Positions 44,164 to 54,224 are shown, numbered from the stretch's first letter. The stretch is 64,000 bases of DNA from Bradyrhizobium sp. WSM1743 (GCF_000473065.1 NZ_AXAZ01000037.1:1736-65735); one strand, 5' to 3'. Numbers and translations: made by a program. The notes: generated from the letters alone by a model not told the origin.

Positions 44164-45288
44164 TTAGCGCTCCCCTTGTGCCGCCCCCTCCAGCAGCGGC
44201 ATATCGAGGCTCGGGATCTCCGGCATCGATTTGCCGGCAATGGCCTGCAGGTCACCAACCATTCCAACGGTAGACTCGATCACGGAAAGGATCTGGGTCT
44301 CGCGCTTAGCCCACTGGCGGCCCATGAATTTGCGCTCCCTGTCCAAGTCCTCTCGCATGTCATTGAACTTCTCGACAACAGCTTCCACCCGCTGCCGAAA
44401 TTTGATTCCAGTCAGATACTGATAGACCTGCTCCATTTTGGTTTGCTGTCCCTGCTGCGCCATTCGCGATCCGCTGACTTCAATGAGAGTCTGACGGAGT
44501 GCGACAGCAACAGGTAATGCGTAGCGCGGGTGCGCAACCCACACCCCGTCCATCAAGTCGAAGTGCTCGATGTGCTTCGGAAGAGCCTGCGAGATAATGA
44601 GGGCAACGTCGGCGCCACAACGCCGCTGGTCATCGCGCAGCTTCGCGAGCCACCCATCGCTCCGTGCTTTCGTGCGTTTAGACTCCCAGAGAATAATGCC
44701 GGCGGATTGGCCGATCGAGCCGTTGACCTGTTGGACGACATCGGCTCCGAGCTCGCCCTTTCCAACAGGTTCGAGCAGGTCGGTGGGGAAACGTCCGCGT
44801 AACAGTACCTCAAGTTCGAGCTCAAGCGCCTCGCCTTGGGATTGCTGAGAACCTTGCTCGGCCTTACGTTTCAGCTCCTCGATGGTCCGTGTCATGGATT
44901 CGATGGTTTGATCTTTCTCCAAGACGCGCAATCTAGCCGCTTCGTCAGCTTCCAGGCGAGCCTTAGCTTGAATCTCAGCGATCGAGGCCTGAACGCGTTT
45001 TTCAATCGTGAGATTGAGTTCACGCTTCTCTTCGTCAAGTGCCCGTTGCTTGCGCATCAACTCGGCCTGGGCCTGCTGTGCCTCGGCGAGCTTGGCATTG
45101 TTTGCCGCAAGGCTTTGGCGAAGTTCGCTCGCTTCCGTCGAACCCTGGTACCGTCTGAGTCCGGCTTTTCCACTAGAACTGGGTTGGTTGCGGGCTTCGT
45201 CGGATTGCGCAGCGAGCATCGTTGTCGTCGGGGGCGCCTTTGATATCCGCATGAGCGAATTCGTAAGTCGATCAGAAAGGCCAACCAT
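44164..45288 (-). CDS. DUF2130 family protein (nuclease-like fold)
   Basis: A 374-residue protein. Residues 50-160 form a long coiled coil rich in Glu, Lys, Gln and Ala. The DUF2130 domain follows: GELGADVVQQVNGSIGQ, IILWESKRTKARSDGWLAKL and VALIISQALPKHIEHFDLMD. The E-x-K of WESK together with the upstream Asp recalls a PD-(D/E)xK nuclease core. Typical family members begin with a cysteine-containing zinc ribbon; that part is absent, so this one may be N-terminally truncated or variant. No good ribosome binding site is seen. It is divergent from the fic gene across a repeat-bearing intergenic region. Confidence 0.78.
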   Translation of the reverse strand: MVGLSDRLTNSLMRISKAPPTTTMLAAQSDEARNQPSSSGKAGLRRYQGSTEASELRQSLAANNAKLAEAQQAQAELMRKQRALDEEKRELNLTIEKRVQASIAEIQAKARLEADEAARLRVLEKDQTIESMTRTIEELKRKAEQGSQQSQGEALELELEVLLRGRFPTDLLEPVGKGELGADVVQQVNGSIGQSAGIILWESKRTKARSDGWLAKLRDDQRRCGADVALIISQALPKHIEHFDLMDGVWVAHPRYALPVAVALRQTLIEVSGSRMAQQGQQTKMEQVYQYLTGIKFRQRVEAVVEKFNDMREDLDRERKFMGRQWAKRETQILSVIESTVGMVGDLQAIAGKSMPEIPSLDMPLLEGAAQGER

Positions 45289-45331
45289 TAGAACATAACA
45301 AGAACATCAGAGTCTAGTGGAACGCATTGAG

Positions 45332-45465
45332 GATCGGCGAAAGACCGGCAAAACAATCAGTATAAAGATCGGCAAACCGAGCGGCAATTTTGGTTGCAAT
45401 ACTCAAAAGGTTTGTTTAAATACATAAGCTTAGAGAAATGTTCCTTTGGGCTTGAGATCGGCAAA
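45332..45465. repeat. Four direct repeats of GAYCGGCRAA
   Basis: GATCGGCGAA (45332-45341), GACCGGCAAA (45343-45352), GATCGGCAAA (45367-45376) and GATCGGCAAA (45456-45465) all lie in the same orientation between the DUF2130 gene and fic. The last lies 20 bases before the chosen fic start. They could be binding sites for a regulator of either gene. Confidence 0.55.
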
Positions 45466-45484
45466 AATGACCGGTGTAGGACAT

Positions 45485-46888
45485 ATGGAGCCGATGCTCC
45501 CGGAAATCGACTCCGGTTTGACCGACCAGGTTCTGGACCTAGTCGCCGGCGCCGGCTCGTTTGCAGGCGGCCTCAACGCTCCGCTCAAGACGAGTATCGG
45601 CGACCTCGTTCGCGCGATGAACTGCTACTACTCAAACCTGATCGAAGGGCATGAAACCCATCTGGCTGACATTGAACGGGCCCTAAAGAGCGACTATTCA
45701 GCCGAGCCCAAGAAACGCGACTTGCAATTGGAGGCAAAGGCCCACATCGAAGTCCAAGCCATGATAGATCGGGATCAGATGCCGCATCCGGCTATTTCCA
45801 TCGACGGCATCCGTTGGATCCACCGCGAATTCTGTAGCCGCCTGCCGGAAGCCCTTCTCGAAATCGAAGATCCGGGCACCCGGAAGACCATACAGATGGT
45901 GCCGGGCGAGTTTCGCAAGGTCAGCGTCGAGGTCGGACGACACCAGGCGCCCAAACCGGAAGCCATCGAGGCGCTCATGTCGCGCTTCGTCCAAGCCTAT
46001 TCCTCCCCGATGTTGAGCAGGACACAGCGCATCGTATCGGCCGCGGCGGGGCATCACAGGCTTGCGTGGATCCATCCCTTCATGGACGGAAACGGGCGCG
46101 TCACCCGCTTGATGTCACACGCCTTGCTGCGAGAACTCGGAATTGGGTCTGAGCTCTGGTCGGTCTCGCGCGGGTTGGCGCGCAATGTGGATCGCTACAA
46201 GACGTTACTCCAGGCGGCTGACGAGCCACGCCGTGGCGACCTGGATGGCCGCGGGACCCTGACCGAAGCAGGACTTGCTGAGTTCTGCCGCTTCTTCCTC
46301 GAAGTGTGCACGGACCAAGTGCGGTTCATGCAAACCCTTCTCAACCCCGCCGAACTCATGAACAGGATCGAAGTCTGGACGGAAGAGGAAGTGAGGGCAA
46401 AACGGTTGCAGAAGGGCTCTTGGCGGCTGCTTCGCGAAGCCATTCTGGTTGGCGAATTCCCACGTTCGCGCGCGACTGAACTCACAGGCTATCAGGACAG
46501 GCAAGCGCGCGCTGTGTTGTCAGATCTCGTGAACAGAAAGCTACTGGTATCCGACACGCCGAAGGGGAACGTTCGCCTTGGATTTCCGTCTGAGGTGGTT
46601 GAGCGCTGGTTCCCAGGTCTATACCAGCCCAGATCCGCCGCCACGAAGATAACTGAAGCTGCTGCAGCACCTGTCGTGACTGAAGAGCGTGAACAACTGG
46701 CTCGAGAGTTAAGCTCGCGCGTTGCCCGCAGAGGCTGGACCGCGCCCGACAATTTCGGTGAAGCGATCGCTATTTGTGCGGATGACCGTGCACTAGCGGC
46801 CATGCTGCAGGACGTCTGGCGGGTCGACTCCCTCGAAGATCTACTCGCGTTGCATTCCGTGCAATTGCCCGGAATGACGCCCGGTTAG
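45485..46888 (+). CDS. Fic-domain protein (probable AMP-transferase) with inhibitory motif
   Basis: A 467-residue protein; the start at 45485 follows TAGGA by five bases, with an alternative ATG at 45467. The N-terminal helix has SNLIEG near residue 50, matching the autoinhibitory (S/T)xxxE(G/N) motif of class II Fic proteins. The catalytic loop WIHPFMDGNGRVTR near 195-210 is complete. The C-terminal part holds a winged-helix-like segment (SRATELTGYQDRQARAVLSDL) typical of self-regulating Fic proteins. It should transfer AMP or another nucleotide onto target proteins. It sits between DUF2130 and the giant helicase. The last 190 bases recur at 53801-53987. Confidence 0.9.
   Translation: MEPMLPEIDSGLTDQVLDLVAGAGSFAGGLNAPLKTSIGDLVRAMNCYYSNLIEGHETHLADIERALKSDYSAEPKKRDLQLEAKAHIEVQAMIDRDQMPHPAISIDGIRWIHREFCSRLPEALLEIEDPGTRKTIQMVPGEFRKVSVEVGRHQAPKPEAIEALMSRFVQAYSSPMLSRTQRIVSAAAGHHRLAWIHPFMDGNGRVTRLMSHALLRELGIGSELWSVSRGLARNVDRYKTLLQAADEPRRGDLDGRGTLTEAGLAEFCRFFLEVCTDQVRFMQTLLNPAELMNRIEVWTEEEVRAKRLQKGSWRLLREAILVGEFPRSRATELTGYQDRQARAVLSDLVNRKLLVSDTPKGNVRLGFPSEVVERWFPGLYQPRSAATKITEAAAAPVVTEEREQLARELSSRVARRGWTAPDNFGEAIAICADDRALAAMLQDVWRVDSLEDLLALHSVQLPGMTPG
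46699..46888 (+). repeat. Direct repeat copy A (fic 3' end)
   Basis: GGCTCGAGAGTTAAGCTCGC and what follows, up to the fic stop, recurs at 53801-53987 in the same orientation with point changes and small gaps. The two copies bracket the helicase gene. Confidence 0.8.
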
Positions 46889-47023
46889 TCCCCGGCTGAC
46901 TCGCCCTGGTACCATGATGAGGCCCGCCGAGCTGCTGTCCGCTAGCAAAATCGCGCTGAGCGGCATCATCGGCGCCGCTCCGACCAGCAGCATTACGTCG
47001 CCGCGGCCGAGCCTACTGGCGCG

Positions 47024-50000
47024 CTAGGTACCCGCCGCCACTGCCGCCTCGAAGCGCTCGCGGGTCGAAGCTGCCAGACGCCCTAAGCCGAAATGCTCCT
47101 GCATTCCTCGGATGATGTCTTCATCCTCTTCCAAGCCTGTCGAGCGCAACGTGGCAGCGAGACTTGCCAGCTCGGGAAGCGGGATGTCGATGTGGTCGCG
47201 TCCCCCGCCGCCCCTGTAAGGAGTGCTTTCCCTCGCCGTGGCATCGAGCGGCCAGACAATCTCCCGTTCGCCGTCTTTGGTGGTCGGAAACCGATTGCGC
47301 CCGAGCGATGAGGCAACGATCTTTTGGACAGTCTCGCCCGAGCGCATAAAGCCGTGCGCGCGCGCAATTCGATCGACGAGGACGTCAAAATAGAGGGGAC
47401 CCTCAATCTCGATGACATGATCGACCATACTACGCAGCGTTTCACGGTAGCCGACGTCGTAGAAGCGATCCCGGTCGGGTGTTGCCACACTGGCGGGGTC
47501 TGCCTTGACATAGGTTGCGGCGGAGGTCTGTTCTGCGTTCCGTTCTTCGTTCGATGGTCCGCGCGCGTAGACTTTCGTTGGCTCGGTCGGCTGGCGGTCG
47601 TCATTTGCAGGTTCCGGCGAGACTTTTGCTTGGTCTGCTTCGGACTCCGCTTGCGTGGCAGCGGTTTCGACACGGGTCGGCTTTTCGGGCTCATCCAGGG
47701 ACGGTATTTCTTCCGGTAGAGGCGTGGGTTCTTCCTCGACAATCGGCCGCGAGGCGCGGTCGGCTTCGAGATCGGCGACCAACCTTGCGTGGATCTTTTC
47801 CGTCGCGGTGGCAGAATCCATCCACCATTCGGTGCTCCAGATCCGCCGAATTCGCCAACCGAGATCCGTGAGCACCATCTCGCGCAGACGGTCGCGATCG
47901 CGCGCCGTGGCTGACCGGTGATAGGCGGCGCCGTCGCATTCAACGCCGGCAAGGTATCGCCCGGGGAAATCCGGATGAACGACGCCGAGGTCAATCCTGA
48001 AGAAGGATACGCCCACCTGAGGATGAACTTCCCAACCGTTTTCCTCGAGAGCCCGCATCACGGCATCTTCAAAGGGCGATTCAGCGTCGCGGCCGGTTGG
48101 CGAGAAGGCCTCGGCGATAGCTCGCGCGCCGTTCTCGGCGAACTCAAGGAAGTGCTTGAAGTCGACTACGCCCTTGGCGCTGGTACGCCCCAGGTCGATT
48201 TGCTCAGGCCGCAATGTCGCGAACACCAACAGCTCGCGCCGTGCACGGGTGACTGCGACATTGAGGCGGCGGTGACCACCCTCATTGTTCAGTGAGGAGA
48301 TCTGAGCCGTGACACGTCCCGTCTTGTCTGGCCCGACGGCGACCGAAAAGATGATCACGTCTCGTTCGTCGCCCTGAACATTCTCGATATTCTTGACTAG
48401 GATCGGCTCCCTGGTCTGGTTGCGGTCGAAATGCGGCTCAAGTGACGGGTCGGCGCGACGGGCCTGATCAAGCAAGTTCTCGATCAACCGTTGTTGCTCA
48501 CCATTGAATGTGACGACGCCGATCGAATGGGTCGAAGTCCTCATGCGGCGGACTACCTCGGCTACGACAGCTTCGGCCTCCTTGCGGTTCACCTTGGCAC
48601 CGCCGCGCTCGTAGATGCCGCCTTCCACATGGATGTAACGGACCGCGGTATCGCGCGTCACAGGGGAGGGGAAGGTCGTCAGCTCGCCGCGATAGTATTT
48701 GACGTTGGAGAAAGCGATGAGGCTCTCGTGGCGACTGCGATAATGCCACGACAAGCGCATGCTCGGGATGTTTGAAGCCAGACACTCATCGAGAATGCTC
48801 TGCTGGCTCTGGACGATCGATCCGTCGTCGTCCTCGTCATCGACGCCACGCTGACCAACATTCGTGGGGGGCAGCTGTTCTGGGTCACCAACGATGACGA
48901 CTTGGCTGCCGCGCGCAATTGCTCCGATGGCATCCCATACCGGGATCTGTGAGGCCTCGTCGAAGATAACCACGTCGAAGGGCTTGGCATCCGCGGGCAA
49001 GTACTGGGCGATGGATAGCGGGCTCATCATCACGCACGGGGCCAGCTGGGTCAACACCGTCGGAAGGCGGCCAAACAGCTGCCGAAGCGGCATGTGCCGG
49101 GCTTTCTTGTTGATCTCACGCGCTAGCGTGCCCCATTCCGGATCCTTGCCGAAATTTGTCTGAGTCGGCACCGCCGCCCCAATGCGCGCCTTTACGATGT
49201 CCCTGGCCAGCTCTCCGATCTTCTTATCGGCAGCGACAAACGCTTCAATCGTGGCCTCGTGCTTCTCCGCAAGGAAACTACTGAGAACCTCGTCCTCATT
49301 CACGATAGCTTCGGAAATCCAGCGCGCATAAGCATAATCGAACACGCTCGTAAGAGCCGCCCCATCTACGACCCCATTTTCGACAGCGTCGACAAGAGGG
49401 GACAGCCCCGCTACCCGCGCCGAATGAGCAGCCCAACGCCAGGTGGCCCACTGCGGAGCCTTGATAACGTTTGATTTCCAAATCGTGGTTCGCTGGAGGA
49501 GGGCGTCAAGCCAGCCCGATTCGATCTTGACGATGTCCTCGGGGTCATCAAGGCCGATACATGCACCTAGCTCTTTGGCCGTCCGGTGCATGGTAGGAAA
49601 TGCCTTGTACATTGCCTCGAAAGCGTGGCGAACCTGACCGCTCGGTCGGAAGCGAGAGTTATCCCGAAGCAGCAGGTCCTGGACATGCAAGAGCAGCTGA
49701 TCGGGTGCCATGCCGTCAACACGATAGGCATCGGCCGCATCGCGCAGGTTTGTGGCCCAATCAATCAGTCCTTGGAAACGAGACGTCTCGCTTTGCGGCC
49801 CGCGCCAAAGGCGTTCCATGCCCCGGAAGCGAGGTTTAATATTCTCAATTTCACGTAGCAAGACTGCTAGCTCTTGCAGTACAACAATGTCTCGACCAAT
49901 GTCGTCGGGCACTTCCCCGGCGCAGTATGGCTTCAGCGCCAATCTGACTTTCTTTTTCCGGCTACTTCGCACCAGAACATTCGATGCGCACGCGTCCGTC

Positions 50001-52972
50001 CAATCACGCTCAAGCGAGGGCAGATCGAGCAGCGTCGCTCTGAGCTCATATTGGATCGAAAGCTGTGAGTTCTTTTCGTTTAGCCGGCCTATGGCATCGG
50101 CAAGATCATACAAGGCGTTTACGCGTTCTGGTGCGTCGGCCGAGAGCAAAAGCGATCCATCCACGGCGTCGGCGTGCAGCATCAACGAGACGAGCTTGAT
50201 CAATTGCGGCAATAGACCATCGTCGCCAACAGCGCCATCGAGCCCAATAGACAGCACCAGATCGTCGGCAGCCGTCCTAACTTCCTGGAGAGCGAGGTGA
50301 AGGCGGTCGACCAGCTGCTGAAGCGACTGCACCCACGCAGGGCTCCATTTGGTCTGCTCGATTCCTTTGAGTGGATGGTGGACGGGATCACCCACAGCCT
50401 CGAGCGCGGTACGGATATCCGAGCAAATCTCGCGCATCCGAGCCAGGTCTTCGGAAGAATGTACCGTGCCGGCAGGCCATGTCAGTCCGACATCAGGAAA
50501 CTGTTCGCGGTCGGCGATCACCCGACCGAAAGCCTCATATGCCGTCATCCCATTGGCACGACGTCGATGCAGCGCGGAAACTAACTTGTTCAATTGGTCG
50601 CGCCGTCGTTTCAGCTCGCTGGCGGCTGCTGTCCAATGCTCTTCGGTCACAACATTGCGTTCGCGCCAAGCGGTAGCAAGCTGCTCGAGCACGCTGGACT
50701 TCTGAGCCTTGGTCGAATGAACCTCGAGACAGTAATTGCCGAGGCCAATTGCCTGCATCCGCTGTCTTACAACTTCAAGCGCCGCGGTCTTTTGCGACAC
50801 GAAAAGCACCGTCTTTTGGTGAGCGAGGCAGTTCGTGATCATATTCGCGATCGTTTGGCTCTTGCCCGTACCTGGCGGGCCGAAGAGCACGAAATCACCT
50901 CCACGCTGCGCCGCGAGAACGGCGGCGATTTGGGAGGAATCGGCCGACAGCGGCACAAAAAGCTCGGCCGGATCTACGACTTGGTCGATAGTGCTCTCTG
51001 CGACAAAAGCGGCCCCCGAGCTGTTATAGGTGTGGGTAGGGGTATCTATTAGATGTCTGACGACCGGATTTCGCTTCAATATCTCGGAACGGTCGACGAG
51101 ATCCTTCCACATCAGGTATTTCGTAAAAGATAGTGTCGCGAGCACGACCCGCTCGGTGACCTCCCAGCCCTTGATGCTCTTGATGTGGCGCCTGATTGTC
51201 TTCCAGACGCCTGCAACGTCGACACCCGCCGCGTCTTCCGGCAATTCTTCTTGGAGCTCGGGCATCGAAAGGTCGAAATCCTGCTTCAACATTTGCAGCA
51301 GTGTCGGATTAAATCGAGCCTCGTCCTCATGCAGCGCCAGGCGAAAGCCGGATCGCACACTTTTGCGCTCGAGTTGGACAGGGATGAGGATTAGCGGTGC
51401 ACGGTAGGGGCCGGCGCCGTCCTGCGGCGTCCATTTCAGGAACCCGAGGCAGAGGTACAGGATATTCGCGCCGCCTTCCTCAAAGGCGAGGCGGGTAGCG
51501 CGGTAGAGGTCTGTTAGCCGGCCCTCGAGCTCGGCTTCTGGAACGGCGGTGTGAAGTTCGCCGCGGACCATAGCGTCGCTGAGGAAGTCTTTGCGGGCGT
51601 CGTCCTGCAGCCGCTGCGCGAGGAGCGCAGTATCGCGCCCATCGCTGCCGTCGAGCACGTTGGCCCTTCCGAGCAGTTTGAACCGGTCTCCCCCCGAGAG
51701 CTTGTCCTCCAACATCGCGGCATCCGGGCACTCGATCGCGATGGTGGATTTCGAGTCCTTGAAATTCAGCAGACGGTTTCTCAGCGTAAGGTCTAGCAGA
51801 TTGCGCTTCCAAACCTCGAGCCGATCTGGGCTTCTTTCAGAGACGGGCTCGCGGGGCTTGTCGAGATCCTCTTCAAATTTTGGGATCTCGCCGACCTCAT
51901 GTGAGACGGATGGTGTGCCAGAAGGCGCGATGGTCGGCTCAGCGCCCCCCGATAGATCGAGTGGCCGGATCTTGGCGCTTCGCGCGCGCTTGACGTCAAT
52001 GGCGAGCTCGAACGGGGACGTTGCGTCCTCGGCAATAAGCTTTGCTCCGGCATCGACGGCTTGTTTGAACCTCGCTGGATTTGACCCGGTGAGGACCGTG
52101 GTCTCCACGAGCACCATCTCCTCGAGCTGTGCGCGCTTGCGCAGCATTTGCGGATCGTCGATAACAAGGCTCGAAAAGTCCTCATCCACGAGCCACACGC
52201 CAACAAAAGCGTGGCCTTCGGTCAGGACGAGCACGGGGTTCAGGCCGGCCTGCTCGAGACAGGACGCGTAGAGGAGAGTAAGGTCCAGACAGGTACCGAC
52301 CTTGCGAGACAGGATCTCGCTCGGCCCCCGAATCTGCTGGCCCGAGCGCTCAAAGCTTTTCGGAGGAAGGACGTAGGCGATCGAGTGCGAAACTAGAGCG
52401 GCCCATAACGCATCGGCGATTTCCCAGGCCCTGGTCTTGGTCTTCTTGCGATAGCCGTCCATCGCGTCGTCCCGGCCGGCCGCGGCGAGCTTACCCGAGG
52501 CTTCCCGCAGGATAACATCCACACTGGGATCGGTCGGCCTGACGAACGCCGCCAGTAGCTCAGGCGCTGCGTTAACGCCGCCCCAGTGCGAGGGCGGGAG
52601 CAGATTGAGCTCGACAATCTTTTCGACAAGCTTTTCGCCAGCGGCATGCACATGTATGCGCAACTGGGCTCGCCTCGACGCATTGATGCCAGCCAGGAAT
52701 GCCGCGTCCAACTTCAGATCTAAGCTGCGGATGTGATGGGTAGCTTGGTTGGCGACGTGTTGGATTCGCCACACACCCGGAGTGATAAATGGCGGATCCG
52801 CTGTGAGGTGCACCGAAAGATCGCAAAGATCACGACCAATCGCATTTTCGATCGCAAGTTCGCGAACGATCGGAACTGCGTTCTGATAAAACGCGATGTT
52901 GACGTTGTCAGCAGCGGTGCAATTTACTTTCAGTTCGCCAGCTGCTTCACCGACCTCGACCTGGTCCGCCAT
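47024..52972 (-). CDS. DUF4011-helicase-Vsr-DUF3320 protein (Hhe-like defence)
   Basis: An intact 1982-residue protein. The start is the ATG at 52972; an upstream TTG is less likely. Domains in order: a transglutaminase-like region with Cys (GTCLDLTLLYASC, about 228) and His (TEGHAFVGVWLVDED, about 254); DUF4011 starting WKRNLLDLTLRNRLLNFKDS near 388; superfamily 1 helicase with Walker A FVLFGPPGTGKSQTIAN near 700 and Walker B VVIFDEASQIPVWDAI followed by IVGDPEQLPPT; and helicase C-terminal motifs NVQGDERDVIIFSV and LNVAVTRARRELLV. The last two are a Vsr-like endonuclease (RIDLGVVHPDFPG, AGVECDGAAYHRS, WRIRRIWSTEWW) and DUF3320. This architecture matches the single-gene antiphage system recalled as Hhe. 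It is convergent with fic. Confidence 0.88.
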   Translation of the reverse strand: MADQVEVGEAAGELKVNCTAADNVNIAFYQNAVPIVRELAIENAIGRDLCDLSVHLTADPPFITPGVWRIQHVANQATHHIRSLDLKLDAAFLAGINASRRAQLRIHVHAAGEKLVEKIVELNLLPPSHWGGVNAAPELLAAFVRPTDPSVDVILREASGKLAAAGRDDAMDGYRKKTKTRAWEIADALWAALVSHSIAYVLPPKSFERSGQQIRGPSEILSRKVGTCLDLTLLYASCLEQAGLNPVLVLTEGHAFVGVWLVDEDFSSLVIDDPQMLRKRAQLEEMVLVETTVLTGSNPARFKQAVDAGAKLIAEDATSPFELAIDVKRARSAKIRPLDLSGGAEPTIAPSGTPSVSHEVGEIPKFEEDLDKPREPVSERSPDRLEVWKRNLLDLTLRNRLLNFKDSKSTIAIECPDAAMLEDKLSGGDRFKLLGRANVLDGSDGRDTALLAQRLQDDARKDFLSDAMVRGELHTAVPEAELEGRLTDLYRATRLAFEEGGANILYLCLGFLKWTPQDGAGPYRAPLILIPVQLERKSVRSGFRLALHEDEARFNPTLLQMLKQDFDLSMPELQEELPEDAAGVDVAGVWKTIRRHIKSIKGWEVTERVVLATLSFTKYLMWKDLVDRSEILKRNPVVRHLIDTPTHTYNSSGAAFVAESTIDQVVDPAELFVPLSADSSQIAAVLAAQRGGDFVLFGPPGTGKSQTIANMITNCLAHQKTVLFVSQKTAALEVVRQRMQAIGLGNYCLEVHSTKAQKSSVLEQLATAWRERNVVTEEHWTAAASELKRRRDQLNKLVSALHRRRANGMTAYEAFGRVIADREQFPDVGLTWPAGTVHSSEDLARMREICSDIRTALEAVGDPVHHPLKGIEQTKWSPAWVQSLQQLVDRLHLALQEVRTAADDLVLSIGLDGAVGDDGLLPQLIKLVSLMLHADAVDGSLLLSADAPERVNALYDLADAIGRLNEKNSQLSIQYELRATLLDLPSLERDWTDACASNVLVRSSRKKKVRLALKPYCAGEVPDDIGRDIVVLQELAVLLREIENIKPRFRGMERLWRGPQSETSRFQGLIDWATNLRDAADAYRVDGMAPDQLLLHVQDLLLRDNSRFRPSGQVRHAFEAMYKAFPTMHRTAKELGACIGLDDPEDIVKIESGWLDALLQRTTIWKSNVIKAPQWATWRWAAHSARVAGLSPLVDAVENGVVDGAALTSVFDYAYARWISEAIVNEDEVLSSFLAEKHEATIEAFVAADKKIGELARDIVKARIGAAVPTQTNFGKDPEWGTLAREINKKARHMPLRQLFGRLPTVLTQLAPCVMMSPLSIAQYLPADAKPFDVVIFDEASQIPVWDAIGAIARGSQVVIVGDPEQLPPTNVGQRGVDDEDDDGSIVQSQQSILDECLASNIPSMRLSWHYRSRHESLIAFSNVKYYRGELTTFPSPVTRDTAVRYIHVEGGIYERGGAKVNRKEAEAVVAEVVRRMRTSTHSIGVVTFNGEQQRLIENLLDQARRADPSLEPHFDRNQTREPILVKNIENVQGDERDVIIFSVAVGPDKTGRVTAQISSLNNEGGHRRLNVAVTRARRELLVFATLRPEQIDLGRTSAKGVVDFKHFLEFAENGARAIAEAFSPTGRDAESPFEDAVMRALEENGWEVHPQVGVSFFRIDLGVVHPDFPGRYLAGVECDGAAYHRSATARDRDRLREMVLTDLGWRIRRIWSTEWWMDSATATEKIHARLVADLEADRASRPIVEEEPTPLPEEIPSLDEPEKPTRVETAATQAESEADQAKVSPEPANDDRQPTEPTKVYARGPSNEERNAEQTSAATYVKADPASVATPDRDRFYDVGYRETLRSMVDHVIEIEGPLYFDVLVDRIARAHGFMRSGETVQKIVASSLGRNRFPTTKDGEREIVWPLDATARESTPYRGGGGRDHIDIPLPELASLAATLRSTGLEEDEDIIRGMQEHFGLGRLAASTRERFEAAVAAGT

Positions 52973-53002
52973 ACTCTGCCCCCGAAAATTTCGACCCCGC
53001 AA

Positions 53003-53800
53003 TCATCTCAACCAAAGAGACATGCCATGTAATGCTCGATCTGGCTCGCCGTCATTGCGTCCGCCTGGAAATCTGCCATGATGGCCAAGAGCGTCTTGTA
53101 CGCGTTTTGCGGGACTGTAAAGTACGCACGTCGCGTGTTCGTGCGGAACTAATGTCTTATGCTCCGGATTTTGGTGTGTGCCGCATCGTAGTAGCTGCTA
53201 GTTGAAATGGTGGGGCTAGACCGCTCGGCTGCCCCCAGGCAGCTTCGATTCCCAAGCCGTGGTTTTGCGGGCATTCGGGAGGCAAGGCGCGAGCCGCCTG
53301 GTGGACAACCTCTCCGAAGAGTCGGAAGGTGGTGAAGGTATTCAGCACATTGGTTGGAATCCGCCCGATTTCCATTTCCGCATCTGGATAAAGGCCTGTG
53401 CATATCGAACAACGCCTCCCCCGGCGCTACGTTCGACGAGCACTTTCGTATAGCCATCTGATCTCGGGGAGGGCTGCGCTCGTGCAGAGGATAGGCCCGA
53501 CAGGAAAGGTCATGGTCGCAAGGCGTTCGACACGGCGCTTCCGATGAGTGAAGCATTCTTACGTCGACTGCAGCTTGCGACGGTCGGTTAACTCGCGCGA
53601 GAACAGTTCTCCCGCTCTTGTCCTTCGCTGGCTGGAACGACGTCGCGCCGGGAGCGAGGGTCATGAGGAGTTCGTGCGTACGTGTGCAAGAGGCATCAAA
53701 CAGCGGGCTCCCCGGCGTGGAAACTCCGCACCAGGCTCCACGTGGCCGCGATGCTTGCATCGGTTATAACAATGAACTTATTGTCGTATTGCGACGAATC
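53003..53800. other. Stretch upstream of the helicase, no recognised gene
   Basis: Only low-complexity or unassignable frames occur, including a 203-codon minus-strand frame (53149-53760) rich in Arg, Pro and Ser that looks like out-of-frame sequence. The helicase promoter should lie at the left edge. Decayed coding sequence is possible, but I could not name it. Confidence 0.35.
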
Positions 53801-53987
53801 GGCTCGAGAGTTAAGCTCGCGCGTTGCCCGTAGAGGCTGGACCGCCGGACAATTTCGGCGAAACGATCGGCGTTATGCGGATGATGATGCGCTGACGGCC
53901 GTGCTTTAAGATCTCTGGCGCGTTGACTCGCTCGAAAATCTGTTCGCGTTGCACTCCTTGCAGCTGCCCGGAATGAAAGTTGGCTAG
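53801..53987 (+). pseudogene. Fic C-terminal remnant (direct repeat copy B)
   Basis: It starts with the same GGCTCGAGAGTTAAGCTCGC as the fic tail and encodes ARELSSRVARRGWTA, then loses frame after a small deletion near 53853. A TAA interrupts at about 53907, and the copy ends near a TAG at 53985-53987 that corresponds to the fic stop. Nothing upstream resembles the rest of fic. It is a 3' fragment left by duplication or insertion. Confidence 0.8.
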
Positions 53988-54224
53988 CCCACGACCAGCA
54001 GCAGCACTATAGCAGCGCCGCCAATGCGAGGGCGACTACGGTGCTCTGCTGGCGCCAGCAACAGTGACAGATGCCTCAAAGCTGGAACCGAGCAGTAGGT
54101 AATCTGGCGAAATTCGGCCCATCGCAAGTCGTCGAAACGGGAATGGAGCGAGCTCCGATTTGAATTGCGCCTTGGCTCAGCGTTCGCACACCATGCAGGC
54201 TGTAAAGCAACTGATAAGGCTCCT

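Noticed and set aside
53149..53760. 203-codon minus-strand frame as a gene
   Set aside because: Composition is dominated by Arg, Pro and Ser, with no motif and no ribosome binding site. It could hide decayed sequence, but no family could be named.
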